Position numbers and translations under genes: made by a program. Under the pieces are notes generated by a model. That model made no database searches and was not told where the DNA came from. It worked only from the letters and a program-made list of their open reading frames with translations. From Halorientalis persicus (GTDB taxonomy: Archaea > Halobacteriota > Halobacteria > Halobacteriales > Haloarculaceae), in NCBI RefSeq assembly GCF_900110215.1, contig NZ_FOCX01000005.1, forward strand, positions 168,391-232,390: DNA of 64,000 nucleotides. Reading direction: 5' to 3'. Below are positions 24,730 through 32,504 of the stretch, piece after piece (the stretch's first letter is position 1; each line of letters opens with the position of its first letter).

Positions 24730-25950
24730 TCAGAATCGCGGCAGGTTCGTCAACTCGCCCTCGGGGACGTTCTCGTCCTCGAAGGCCTCGCGCGCGATCG
24801 ATCGCTTGTGGACCTCGTCGGCCCCGTCGATGATGCGGAACGCTCGCACCGACTCGTAGAAGTCCGCCAGCGGGAGGTGTCGGGAGATACCGGCGCCGCC
24901 ACAGGCCTGCAGCGCCAGGTCGATGGTCTCCTGGACGACGTTTGCGGTGTAGTACTTGCTCATGGCGACCTCGATGCGTGCCTGCTCGCCGCGGGCGATC
25001 TTCTCGGCGGCGTGGCGCACCATCGTCCGCGCCGCGTGGAGCTGGGTCTCCTGCTCGGCGATGGCGAATCGCTGGGCCTGCTTCTCACTCAACTGGTCGC
25101 CGAACGCTGCCCGCTCCTGCATATACTCCTTGGCGATGCCCAGCGCTCGCTCGGCCATACCCGAAAAGCGCATACAGTGGGTCAGCCGGGCCGGCCCCAG
25201 TCGTTCCTGGGAGATGGCGAAGCCCTCGTTCTCCGGGCCGAGCAGGTTCTCTTCCGGGACGCGCACGTCGTCGTAGCGGATCTCGGCGTGGCTCTCGTGG
25301 ACCACGGACGGCCCGAGGTGGGGCGTCGGCTCGACGATCTCGACCCCGTCGGCGTCGACGGGAACGAGGATGATCGACGTGCCCGAGTAGGGATGGGCGT
25401 CCATGTCGGTCCGAGCCATCACGAGCAAGAGATCGGCCTCGTCGCCCTGTGTCGTCCACCACTTGTGGCCGTTGATGACCCACTCGTCGCCGTCTTTCTC
25501 GGCCGTGGTCTGCATCATCTTCGGGTCCGAACCCGCGCCCTGCATCGGCTCGGTCATCGAGAAACCCGAATTGATCTCGCCGGCGACGAGCGGCTTCAGC
25601 CACTCTTCTTGCTGTTCGTCGCTCCCGAACATCTCCAGGGTGTGCATATTCCCCTCGTCGGGCGCGTCGACGCGCATCGCGGCCTGTCCGAGCAGGCTCT
25701 TGCCCGCCTCCTCGAACAGTGGCAACACGTCCCGGAAGTCGTACCCGCCGCCGCCGAACTCCTCGTCGATCTGGGGACAGTAGATCCCTCGCTCCTGAGC
25801 GATCTCGCGCAGGTCCTCGATCTCCGCGTGGGGCACCGGCCCGTCGCCGAGGTACTCGCGCTCGACCGGAATCACCTCGTTCTGGACGAACTCGTGGGCT
25901 TTCTCCCGCAACTCGGCGGCCGTGTCGGAATCCTCGTATTCGACTACCAT
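24730..25950 (-). CDS. acyl-CoA dehydrogenase, ACAD10/11-like
   Basis: The 406-residue protein starts at ATG 25950 (MVVEYEDSDTAAELREKAHE). Domains in order are N-terminal helices, the beta-domain phrase FSMTEPMQGAGSDPKMMQTT...INGHKWWTTQGDEADLLLVM, and C-terminal helices with QACGGAGISRHLPLADFYES and RIIDGADEVHKRSIARE. This last phrase (DGxDEVH) is characteristic of ACAD10/11-type enzymes. Divergent, 189 bp away, is an APH-like kinase that matches the other half of ACAD10/11, suggesting joint action on 4-hydroxyacyl-CoAs. Confidence 0.93.
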   Translation of the reverse strand: MVVEYEDSDTAAELREKAHEFVQNEVIPVEREYLGDGPVPHAEIEDLREIAQERGIYCPQIDEEFGGGGYDFRDVLPLFEEAGKSLLGQAAMRVDAPDEGNMHTLEMFGSDEQQEEWLKPLVAGEINSGFSMTEPMQGAGSDPKMMQTTAEKDGDEWVINGHKWWTTQGDEADLLLVMARTDMDAHPYSGTSIILVPVDADGVEIVEPTPHLGPSVVHESHAEIRYDDVRVPEENLLGPENEGFAISQERLGPARLTHCMRFSGMAERALGIAKEYMQERAAFGDQLSEKQAQRFAIAEQETQLHAARTMVRHAAEKIARGEQARIEVAMSKYYTANVVQETIDLALQACGGAGISRHLPLADFYESVRAFRIIDGADEVHKRSIAREAFEDENVPEGELTNLPRF

Positions 25951-26064
25951 ACCACACCTTACGAACACAACATTGTAAAACATCCCCCACCCGTGACAGC
26001 ACGACGCACGGACGCCCACCCCGAATACTCCTCTCGCTGGCGGTAGGTCCGCCCGGCAACCCCC

Positions 26065-26074
26065 ACTTATTCAT
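26065..26074 (+). promoter_or_regulatory. TATA-like element for the kinase gene
   Basis: ACTTATTCAT lies in GC-rich surroundings. Its centre is about 29 nt before the ATG at 26099, the usual distance for a leaderless start at that mini-ORF rather than at the kinase GTG 70 nt downstream. Confidence 0.5.
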
Positions 26075-26098
26075 ACGTGGACCGCAATCGGGCTAACA

Positions 26099-26143
26099 AT
26101 GTTAGCAGACACTGGTATCGCGTCCGGGGTGACAGTCCTGTGA
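26099..26143 (+). CDS. 14-codon upstream ORF overlapping the kinase start
   Basis: The frame MLADTGIASGVTVL ends at TGA 26141-26143, which overlaps the kinase GTG 26140-26142 (GTGA). It is out of frame with the kinase. With the TATA element at 26065 it would be read on a leaderless mRNA and pass ribosomes to the kinase start. An alternative is that the kinase itself starts at in-frame GTG 26077, in which case this frame is internal and meaningless. Confidence 0.42.
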   Translation: MLADTGIASGVTVL

Positions 26144-27216
26144 CCGACGACAGCGAGGCGTACTTCGACCGCATCGTCGACGAGGAAAAACTGGCCGACT
26201 ACCTCGAAGGCGAACTCGGCCCCGTCGAGGAGTACGACGTGGCCCACCACCAGGAGGGCCACTCCAACGAGACGCTGTTCGTCACCTGGGGCGAGCAGGA
26301 ACTGGTCATCCGGCGGCCGCCGCCGGGCGAGACCGCCGACAAGGCCCACGACGTGCTCCGCGAGTACAAAGTGGTCGACGCGTTGCAAGACACCGACGTT
26401 CGCGTGCCGAGGACGGTCGCGGCGACCGACGACCACGACATCATCGGGTCGGACTTCTACGTGATGGAGCGCGAGGAGGGGACCGTCCTGCGATCCGAGG
26501 AGCCCGAGCGGTTCCGGAACCCCGAGGCGCGCCGGCAGATCGGCGCGGAACTGGTCGACCGACTGGCCGAGATCCACGCGGTCGATTACGAAGCTGTGGG
26601 CCTCGCCGAGTTCGGCTACCCCGAAGGGTTCGCCCAGCGACAGGTGAAACGCTGGAGCGAGCAGTTCGAGTGGGCTTTCCAGGTCACGACCGAGGAACGG
26701 GAGGTCCCGGTCGTCCACGACGTGATGGAGTGGCTGAAGGACAACGCCCCCGAGGACCACCCGGAGACGCTCGTCCACGGCGACTACAAGCTCGACAACG
26801 TGATGTACGCGCCCGCGGCCGACCCCGAGATCGCGAGCATCTTCGACTGGGAGATGTCCACGCTGGGCGACCCACTCACCGATCTGGGGTGGATGCTGTC
26901 GTACTGGTGGGACGCGAAAGACCCCGACCCGCCCGAGTCGACGGACACCCTGTCGACGACGTTCATGGCGAATCCGGACTACATGACCCGGCAGGAACTG
27001 GTCGAACGCTACGAGGACGCGACCGGCTTCGAGTTCGAACACGAGCGATTCTACCGGGCGCTTGCGGTCTACAAGCTCGCCGCGCTGGGCGAGATGTTCT
27101 TCCGACGGTTCCTGGAGGGCAACAGCGACGACCCGATGTACCCGAAGATGCGCGAGGGCGTCCCCGCGCTGGCCGACCGCGCCCAGCGGATCATCGACGG
27201 CGAGGAACCGCTGTAG
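26140..27216 (+). CDS. APH-family small-molecule kinase, ACAD10/11 kinase-like
   Basis: From GTG 26140 (MTDDSEAYFDRIVDEEKLAD) the product is 358 residues. The kinase fold shows HHQEGHSNETLFVTW (glycine-rich part), the VIRRPPPGE lysine/arginine region, catalytic loop LVHGDYKLDNVMY and metal-binding SIFDWEMSTLGDPLTDLGWM. The DWExSTLGDPxxD phrase is typical of the kinase domain fused to acyl-CoA dehydrogenase in ACAD10/11. It probably phosphorylates the 4-hydroxyl of an acyl-CoA so that the divergent dehydrogenase-like enzyme can process it. GTG 26077 is an alternative start. Confidence 0.9.
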   Translation: MTDDSEAYFDRIVDEEKLADYLEGELGPVEEYDVAHHQEGHSNETLFVTWGEQELVIRRPPPGETADKAHDVLREYKVVDALQDTDVRVPRTVAATDDHDIIGSDFYVMEREEGTVLRSEEPERFRNPEARRQIGAELVDRLAEIHAVDYEAVGLAEFGYPEGFAQRQVKRWSEQFEWAFQVTTEEREVPVVHDVMEWLKDNAPEDHPETLVHGDYKLDNVMYAPAADPEIASIFDWEMSTLGDPLTDLGWMLSYWWDAKDPDPPESTDTLSTTFMANPDYMTRQELVERYEDATGFEFEHERFYRALAVYKLAALGEMFFRRFLEGNSDDPMYPKMREGVPALADRAQRIIDGEEPL

Positions 27217-27241
27217 TCACGGCCGCCCGTTCTCCCGACCC

Positions 27242-28447
27242 TCACTCCAGCGCGAGGAGCGCGTACTCATCGGACTCGACTTCCGCCACGACGTACAGCG
27301 TCCCGTCGTCGATGACCGGCCCGGGACCGACGCGACCGGCGAACTCCCGCTCGAACCTGAGCGCCGGCCCGCCGTCGGGGCTGTCGCCGGGCGTCGGGTC
27401 GAACGCGCGGAGTCGGTCGCCGCCGACGAACACGGTATCCCGGCCGAACGCCGGCGCGGTGTGTCGCCAGTCGCCGATCTCGGCTTCCCAGTGGCGGTCG
27501 CCCGATGCCGCGTCGACGGCGTGGAGGCGGTTGCCGCCGGCCGCCAGGACCAGATCGTCGACGACGGCGAGTCCGCGCTCCGCCCAGCCGGTGTCGGCTT
27601 CCCACTGGACGTCGTTCCCGTCGTTCTGTTCGCCAAACAGCGCGTAGGTCCTCCCGTCCCGACAGGGGACGTAGATCGAGTCGGTCCCTGCGCTCGGCGG
27701 CGCAGTATGCGGGGCCGGTAACTGCCACCGCCACCCGCCGACGCCCTCGTCGTCGAAGAGATAGACCATCCCGGCCTCCGTCGCGACCACGCTCCAGTAG
27801 CCCTCGAAGAACGCCGCGTGGTCGAGGACCTGCCCGAACACGTCGCGGTGCCACTGCACGTCGCCGGACGCGGGGTCGAGCGAGAGAACGCGCTCGCCGG
27901 CCCCACAGACGAGCGCGTCCCCGGCGTAGGTCGCTGGTTGTGTCACTCGGCCCGACGTGTCCGGCCGGTGTTCCCAGAGCCGATCCCCCGTCTCGGCATC
28001 GAGCGCGCGGACCGCATCCCCCGTCGTGACGTAGGCCACGCCTTCCCGGACCAGCGGCACGGCGTCGACCTCAGGAGCGGTCCACAGCGTCGTCCCGTCC
28101 GTCGCGTCCAGTACGCGCAACTCGGCGGGATCGAGCAGGAACACGCGACCGCCGGCGACGACCGGTGCGCGGTACGCGGTCTGTGCCACCGACACCCGCC
28201 AGCGCTCGGACACGCCGTCGACCGGCGCGTCCCCGTCCCCGACTTCACGGGTATTCGCGGCGTTACACCCGAAGCTCGACCACTCACCGTTCGCTCCGGC
28301 GATGTGATCGTCGGGGTCGGGCATCTCGGCCACACCCGATTCCGGCGGTTCGTCGGGGTCCGGTGAACCGAGGATCGTCGAGCAACCCGCGACCGAAGCG
28401 GCACCGGCCACGGAACTGGACAGGAGGGCACGACGTGTCGTGTCCAT
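27242..28447 (-). CDS. PQQ-type beta-propeller Tat lipoprotein
   Basis: The 401-residue product starts MDTTRRALLSSSVAGAASVA, a Tat signal followed by lipobox Cys, so it is exported folded and lipid-anchored. The body repeats blades such as GRVFLLDPAELRVLDATDGT, EGVAYVTTGDAVRALDAETGDRLWEH and DALVCGAGERVLSLDPASGD, the PQQ/BamB-like repeat with a WxW-type closing pattern. Enzymatic PQQ ligands are not evident, so it is more likely a binding or assembly protein. It is alone on its strand between the kinase and the flavin reductase. Confidence 0.87.
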   Translation of the reverse strand: MDTTRRALLSSSVAGAASVAGCSTILGSPDPDEPPESGVAEMPDPDDHIAGANGEWSSFGCNAANTREVGDGDAPVDGVSERWRVSVAQTAYRAPVVAGGRVFLLDPAELRVLDATDGTTLWTAPEVDAVPLVREGVAYVTTGDAVRALDAETGDRLWEHRPDTSGRVTQPATYAGDALVCGAGERVLSLDPASGDVQWHRDVFGQVLDHAAFFEGYWSVVATEAGMVYLFDDEGVGGWRWQLPAPHTAPPSAGTDSIYVPCRDGRTYALFGEQNDGNDVQWEADTGWAERGLAVVDDLVLAAGGNRLHAVDAASGDRHWEAEIGDWRHTAPAFGRDTVFVGGDRLRAFDPTPGDSPDGGPALRFEREFAGRVGPGPVIDDGTLYVVAEVESDEYALLALE

Positions 28448-28511
28448 CGTATCGAGTGGTCGAAACGCGAGTGACAAAAAGTCACTGTGCCGACGGGAGT
28501 GTCGTGGCCGC

Positions 28512-29102
28512 TCAGTCCGGTCGTTCGATCCGGAACCGGTCGTCGGTACTCGCGTAGTAGTTGCCCGCCAGCCGACCGACCGCGTCGATCTTGCGCACGT
28601 CGACTTTCCCGTCGGTGGTCACCGCGTCGTCCACGTGGACCAGGACGATCTCACCGAGGATCATCGTCCCGACACCCACGTCGACCACGTCGTACAGTTC
28701 ACACTCGAAGGCGACGTCGGCCTCGGCCACCCGCGGCGGTGTGACCTTCTCGCTCTCGACGCGCTCCAGGCCGGTGTGATCGAACTCGCTTTCCTCGGGG
28801 GGCAGCATCGCGCTGGTCTCGTTCATCGACTCGGTCAGCGGTCGGGTGACGACGTTGTGGACGAACTCGCCGGTGTCGACGACGTTGCGGGCGGAGTCTT
28901 TCAGTTCGTCGGGGCCCTTGTCGGCGGGCGAGAACATCACCACCGGCGGGTCGACGCTGACGACGTTGAAGTAGCTGTACGGGGCGAGGTTGTCGACGCC
29001 GTCCTCGCTCGTCGTCGAGATCCAGCCGATGGGCCGGGGAACGACTGCGCCCGTCATCGTGCGATACAGCGACCGGTCGTGCGTGTCGGGATCGATCTGC
29101 AT
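28512..29102 (-). CDS. flavin reductase-like FMN-binding protein
   Basis: The 196-residue product has the flavoreductase split-barrel: MTGAVVPRPIGWISTTSEDGVDNLAPYSYFNVVSVDPPVVMFSP, an FMN-phosphate and isoalloxazine site, then RNVVDTGEFVHNVV. The long C-terminal strand region (FECELYDVVDVGVGTMILGEIV) matches the flavin reductase-like domain family. It would reduce FMN or transfer electrons with NAD(P)H. It lies upstream of doxX in the same orientation at 56 bp, so they may be related in redox control. Confidence 0.88.
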   Translation of the reverse strand: MQIDPDTHDRSLYRTMTGAVVPRPIGWISTTSEDGVDNLAPYSYFNVVSVDPPVVMFSPADKGPDELKDSARNVVDTGEFVHNVVTRPLTESMNETSAMLPPEESEFDHTGLERVESEKVTPPRVAEADVAFECELYDVVDVGVGTMILGEIVLVHVDDAVTTDGKVDVRKIDAVGRLAGNYYASTDDRFRIERPD

Positions 29103-29158
29103 GATCGGGTGGGTGGAACGTGCGAGTGAAGGGGGCGACCCCCTCTAAACCTGCCTGT

Positions 29159-29578
29159 TCAGAACAGTCCGACGCCGACGGCGTAGGGCCACTCGACGCC
29201 GCCCAGCGCGAGGAAGACGAGCGCGCCGCCCAGCATGGCGGTGTTTTTGAGGAAGCTGTTCATCTCGCTCTGTTTCTCCTCGCCGCTGGCGGCCCAGAAG
29301 TCGTGCATCACGGGCGTCGTGACCAGCAAGAACAGCGCGATGGCCCCCGCCCCGAGGACAGGATAGACCCCGAGAGCGACGGCGAGCCCGCCGGAAAGCA
29401 ACATCCCGGCGGTGATCGGTACCAACAGTCCGGCCGCGGGGACGCCCTTCGCATCGGCGTAGGGCACCATCGCGTCGAGGTTCAGGAGCTGGTTCAGCCC
29501 CGTAAACGCCAGGATCGCACCGAACAGGACGCGCCCGAGCAGGAACGCGACGCCGGCACCCCCGGTATCGAACACCAT
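29159..29578 (-). CDS. DoxX family membrane protein
   Basis: A 139-residue protein with four membrane helices: [67 protein letters not shown] and [16 protein letters not shown]. The [19 protein letters not shown] loop is typical of DoxX-like proteins. These are small subunits or relatives of quinone-linked oxidoreductases. It is transcribed divergently from an HxlR regulator across an intergenic region with three operator-like repeats. Confidence 0.9.
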   Translation of the reverse strand: MVFDTGGAGVAFLLGRVLFGAILAFTGLNQLLNLDAMVPYADAKGVPAAGLLVPITAGMLLSGGLAVALGVYPVLGAGAIALFLLVTTPVMHDFWAASGEEKQSEMNSFLKNTAMLGGALVFLALGGVEWPYAVGVGLF

Positions 29579-29614
29579 CAGATCAGCACCTCCGCAGCCG
29601 CAGGCAGTTCCGTT

Positions 29615-29668
29615 TCGATATCCAGTTTCACGATGATATCTGCTTTCATCACGATATCTGGTTACAAT
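29615..29668. promoter_or_regulatory. three GATATC operator repeats at 18-bp spacing
   Basis: GATATC occurs at 29617, 29635 and 29653, exactly 18 bp apart. Each copy continues with a related half: CAGTTTCA, TGCTTTCA, TGGTTACA. The array lies between divergent doxX and hxlR and just upstream of the hxlR TATA box, the position expected for an autoregulated HxlR repressor that also controls doxX. Confidence 0.65.
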
Positions 29669-29673
29669 GCGAA

Positions 29674-29683
29674 CCTATATATT
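29674..29683 (+). promoter_or_regulatory. TATA box of hxlR-P-II operon
   Basis: CCTATATATT lies 26-35 nt before GTG 29709, so transcription would begin near 29706. The GATATC array ends directly upstream. Confidence 0.65.
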
Positions 29684-29717
29684 CGTTCCCGGACACGAGG
29701 GATAGTAGGTGACATCG

Positions 29718-30071
29718 ATGACAGCCGAAGACAATCCCGGCGCCTGCCCGATCGTGCGGTCGATCGAGCAGATCGGGTCACAGTGGCGGCTGGTGGTCCT
29801 GCACGACCTCCGGGAGGAGGAAAAGCGGTTCAACGAACTCAAGCGGTCGACCGGCGCGAGTTCGCGGACGCTCTCGCGGGTGCTGGACGACCTGCAGGAG
29901 ATGGGCTTTGTCTCCCGGCGGCTCGAAGAGGACGCGCCGGTCGCGACCTATTACACGCTGACCGACAAGGGTGCATCGCTGTGTCCCGTCTTCGACGAGA
30001 TCGAGACCTGGGCCGACGAGTGGCTCGCGCCCGAAGTCGAGGGCGAGGCCGAACCGGCGACCGCGGACTAA
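29718..30071 (+). CDS. HxlR-type winged-helix regulator
   Basis: From ATG 29718 the product is 117 residues ([20 protein letters not shown]); in-frame GTG 29709 is also possible and fits the TATA spacing better. The HxlR core is [22 protein letters not shown], then recognition helix [23 protein letters not shown] and wing [18 protein letters not shown]. The N-terminal cysteine before the first helix is the redox or quinone-sensing residue in HypR/QorR-type members. It probably controls itself, the P-II gene 11 bp downstream and divergent doxX. Confidence 0.93.
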   Translation: MTAEDNPGACPIVRSIEQIGSQWRLVVLHDLREEEKRFNELKRSTGASSRTLSRVLDDLQEMGFVSRRLEEDAPVATYYTLTDKGASLCPVFDEIETWADEWLAPEVEGEAEPATAD

Positions 30072-30082
30072 CTCCGCCAAGA

Positions 30083-30451
30083 ATGAGCGAGAATCCGAGC
30101 GACGACCGCGACATCGAGATGGTCGTGGCGTACATCCGACCGAGCCGACTCGACGCGGTCAAGGAGGCTCTCGCCGAGGCCGGCGCGCCCTCGCTGACGG
30201 TCTCGAACGTGCGTGGGCGCGGGAGCCAGCCCGCAAAGACGGGGCAGTGGCGCGGCGAAGAGTACGTCGTCGACCTCCACGAGAAGGTCAAGATCGAATG
30301 CGTCGTCGCGGACGTGCCGGGTTCGACGGTCGCCGAGGCGATCCGTGACGCGGCCTACACCGGCGAGGCGGGCGACGGGAAGGTGTTCGTCCTCGACGTG
30401 GCCGAGGCCTACCGGATCCGGACGGGCGAGCGCGGCCCCGACGCGGTCTGA
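30083..30451 (+). CDS. P-II family signalling protein (GlnB/GlnK-like)
   Basis: A 122-residue P-II protein: [23 protein letters not shown], a T-loop region [21 protein letters not shown]-loop [20 protein letters not shown] and C-loop [13 protein letters not shown]. These bind ATP/ADP and 2-oxoglutarate in trimers and regulate nitrogen metabolism. The T-loop RGEEY keeps the usual end tyrosine. Unusually it lies behind an HxlR regulator with no ammonium transporter or glutamine synthetase nearby. Annotators may place the start a few residues later. Confidence 0.9.
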   Translation: MSENPSDDRDIEMVVAYIRPSRLDAVKEALAEAGAPSLTVSNVRGRGSQPAKTGQWRGEEYVVDLHEKVKIECVVADVPGSTVAEAIRDAAYTGEAGDGKVFVLDVAEAYRIRTGERGPDAV

Positions 30452-30466
30452 GCGGCCGGCAGCCAG

Positions 30467-31498
30467 TCACTCGTAGTTCTCGGGGTAGGCCTCAGCCAGC
30501 AGGTCCGGGCGGTCGGTGAGGCGCTCGCGGATCGGGGCGATGACCTCGTCGATGTAGCCGGCGGCGGCGTTCTTGAGGTCCGCCGGGTGGAGGTCACCCT
30601 CGACGTAGGTCGCTTCGAGCGCGTCGTAGTCCTCGAAGACGAGGTCGCCGCCGTACTCGTCGGGGCGTTCGACGACGAACTCCTCGCCACGCTGTTCGAG
30701 GATCGGGAAGACGAGGAAGCGAACGTACTCCAGCACGCCGTTGTCCTCGACGTCGCCCTGCGGACAGTACGCGCCGTTGATCTTCTCTTCGACCTGTTCG
30801 GGGTCGTCGGTGAGGTTGATCTTCGAGCCGGCTTCCGACGCGCTCATCTTCCCGCCGGAGAGGCCCGACAGGAGCGGGGCGAACAGACAGACGGGGGCCT
30901 CGCCGCCGTGGTCGGGGAGGATCTCGCGGCCGAGCATATAGATGCCGCGCTGGTCGATCCCGCCGTAGGCGATGTCGGCGTCGAGTGCCTTCACGTCGAG
31001 GTTCTGCATGAGCGAGTAGATGAGGCCCCCGAGGTTCGGGCTCTCGCTCTCGCGGACGACCTCGCTACCGGCCCGTTGCGCGCGGGAAACGGTCGTCTCC
31101 GCGGCCATGCGGTACATCTCGATGGTGTACTCCTCGTCGAGTTGGAAGTCGGTGCCCCGAACGAAGTCGATAGACTCGGGGTCGCCGCCGGCCGAGTCGA
31201 GCATCGCGCGGATCGACTCCTCGTAGTACTCGCTGCGGGCGTCGAGCAGGTCCCACGGGCTCTTCTCGCTGTCGAGGTGGGCGTGCAGGTCGGCGATCAG
31301 GACGGTGACGTCGACGCCGGCCCGCTGGAAGTCCGCGAGTTTGCGGATCGTGGTGAAGTGGCCGATGTGCATCTCGCCGGTGGGGGCGTAGCCGATGTAC
31401 GCCGTCGGCTCCCCGTCGAGCAGTTCCTCCAGTTCGTCCTCGGTGACGACCTCCTCCGTGTAGCGCGTCAGGAGGTCCAGCCGGTCGGCCGTGTTCAT
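30467..31498 (-). CDS. tyrS: tyrosyl-tRNA synthetase
   Basis: The 343-residue enzyme attaches tyrosine to tRNA-Tyr. Class I motifs are YIGYAPTGEMHIGHFTTI (HIGH) and SGGKMSASEAGSKI (KMSAS). Binding-pocket phrases are EYYEESIRAMLDSAG, SLMQNLDVKALDADIAYGGIDQRG and a short C-terminal anticodon domain typical of archaeal/eukaryotic TyrRS (no bacterial S4 domain). It is convergent with the P-II gene, 15 bp apart, and divergent from a zinc protein gene 90 bp away. Confidence 0.97.
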   Translation of the reverse strand: MNTADRLDLLTRYTEEVVTEDELEELLDGEPTAYIGYAPTGEMHIGHFTTIRKLADFQRAGVDVTVLIADLHAHLDSEKSPWDLLDARSEYYEESIRAMLDSAGGDPESIDFVRGTDFQLDEEYTIEMYRMAAETTVSRAQRAGSEVVRESESPNLGGLIYSLMQNLDVKALDADIAYGGIDQRGIYMLGREILPDHGGEAPVCLFAPLLSGLSGGKMSASEAGSKINLTDDPEQVEEKINGAYCPQGDVEDNGVLEYVRFLVFPILEQRGEEFVVERPDEYGGDLVFEDYDALEATYVEGDLHPADLKNAAAGYIDEVIAPIRERLTDRPDLLAEAYPENYE

Positions 31499-31588
31499 AC
31501 CTCCGAGTCCCGGTGCCGGCGATTAAAACCTTGTCAGTCGCGCCGCGCACGCGAGGGTTTCATACGCAGGGCGTCCGTAGACGGCCCT

Positions 31589-32050
31589 ATGTACACGGGG
31601 AAGACGGAGAAACCCTGTTGCCTGTGTGGGAACCCCGACACCGAGTCGCGGCTGGACCTGCCGCCCCGCGCCGTCCAGCAACTGGACAACAGCGGTCCCA
31701 TCGCCTGGCAGGACATCGTCGGCGAGGTCTCGATCTACTTCTGTGAGAGCGACTGGGAGACGGTGGTCGACCTCGTCCTCGACGCCGGTATGAGCCCGCT
31801 CTCGCGGTGCAACGCCGCCCGTGCGGACTTCGACCTCCGCGAGGACTTCGAGGCGCTGCTCAACGACGTGCGCGACGAACCGGATCAGCGACCGCTGGAG
31901 CGGGAGATGCGCGAGGAGAGTCGCCGCGTGATCGAGGAGTACGAGGAGGACGACCACGTCGACGTGCGCGATCTCGTCGAGGCCCGCGTCGTCACCTGGG
32001 CGCTCGAAGACCTCTCGGCCGAGGGGGACGCAGCGGCCGCAGACGACTGA
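31589..32050 (+). CDS. zinc-finger protein of unknown function
   Basis: From ATG 31589 (MYTGKTEKPCCLCGNPDTES) the product is 153 residues. CCLCG and a later FCESDW form a likely zinc site (CxxC...C). The middle (DIVGEVSIYFCESDWETVVDLVLDAGMSPLSRCNAARADF) is mixed and the second half is long, charged and helical (REMREESRRVIEEYEEDDHVDVRDLVEARV). Similar proteins are widespread in haloarchaea without known function. It is adjacent and divergent to tyrS; no functional link is evident. Confidence 0.75.
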   Translation: MYTGKTEKPCCLCGNPDTESRLDLPPRAVQQLDNSGPIAWQDIVGEVSIYFCESDWETVVDLVLDAGMSPLSRCNAARADFDLREDFEALLNDVRDEPDQRPLEREMREESRRVIEEYEEDDHVDVRDLVEARVVTWALEDLSAEGDAAAADD

Positions 32051-32128
32051 GCGGGTGCAATCGAAGTATCTAAGTGGTTTTGTCAACGCAGGGGAATAGA
32101 TCGTTCGCCCTGGCGGTCCAGCTCCACG

Positions 32129-32479
32129 ATGCTCTCGAACCAGACGAGCCGAGTGTCACTCGGTCTGGCCGCGGTACTCGTACTGCTCGCAGCCCAGCCG
32201 GCCGTCGCGGGGGCGGAGCCGACGGCGACCCCGAGCGACAGCGACAGTGAACCGACCGGCGCGGGTGCGTTCGGCTTCATCCTCGTACTGTTCGGTCTCC
32301 CGGGGACCGTCCGTCCGTACGGCACGGCCCGGTTCAGTGAACGACTCGACGCCATCGGAAGCGACAGGCGTCTCGAAGAAGTCGAACCCAGCGACTGGAT
32401 GGTCCTGCTCACAAGGATCGTCAGCGTCGCGATGGTGCTTTTCGGCGGGTTCCTGATCCTCCTCGCGGCTCTCGGGTAG
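32129..32479 (+). CDS. small membrane protein with signal peptide
   Basis: A 116-residue protein beginning MLSNQTSRVSLGLAAVLVLL...VAGAEPT, a cleavable signal. A Ser/Asp linker follows, then helix GAGAFGFILVLFGLPGTV and a terminal helix WMVLLTRIVSVAMVLFGGFLILLAALG. No domain recognised. It is convergent with the Mrp gene, 25 bp apart. Confidence 0.68.
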   Translation: MLSNQTSRVSLGLAAVLVLLAAQPAVAGAEPTATPSDSDSEPTGAGAFGFILVLFGLPGTVRPYGTARFSERLDAIGSDRRLEEVEPSDWMVLLTRIVSVAMVLFGGFLILLAALG

Positions 32480-32504
32480 ACGCCGTTCCCGCCCCAGCCG
32501 CCGC

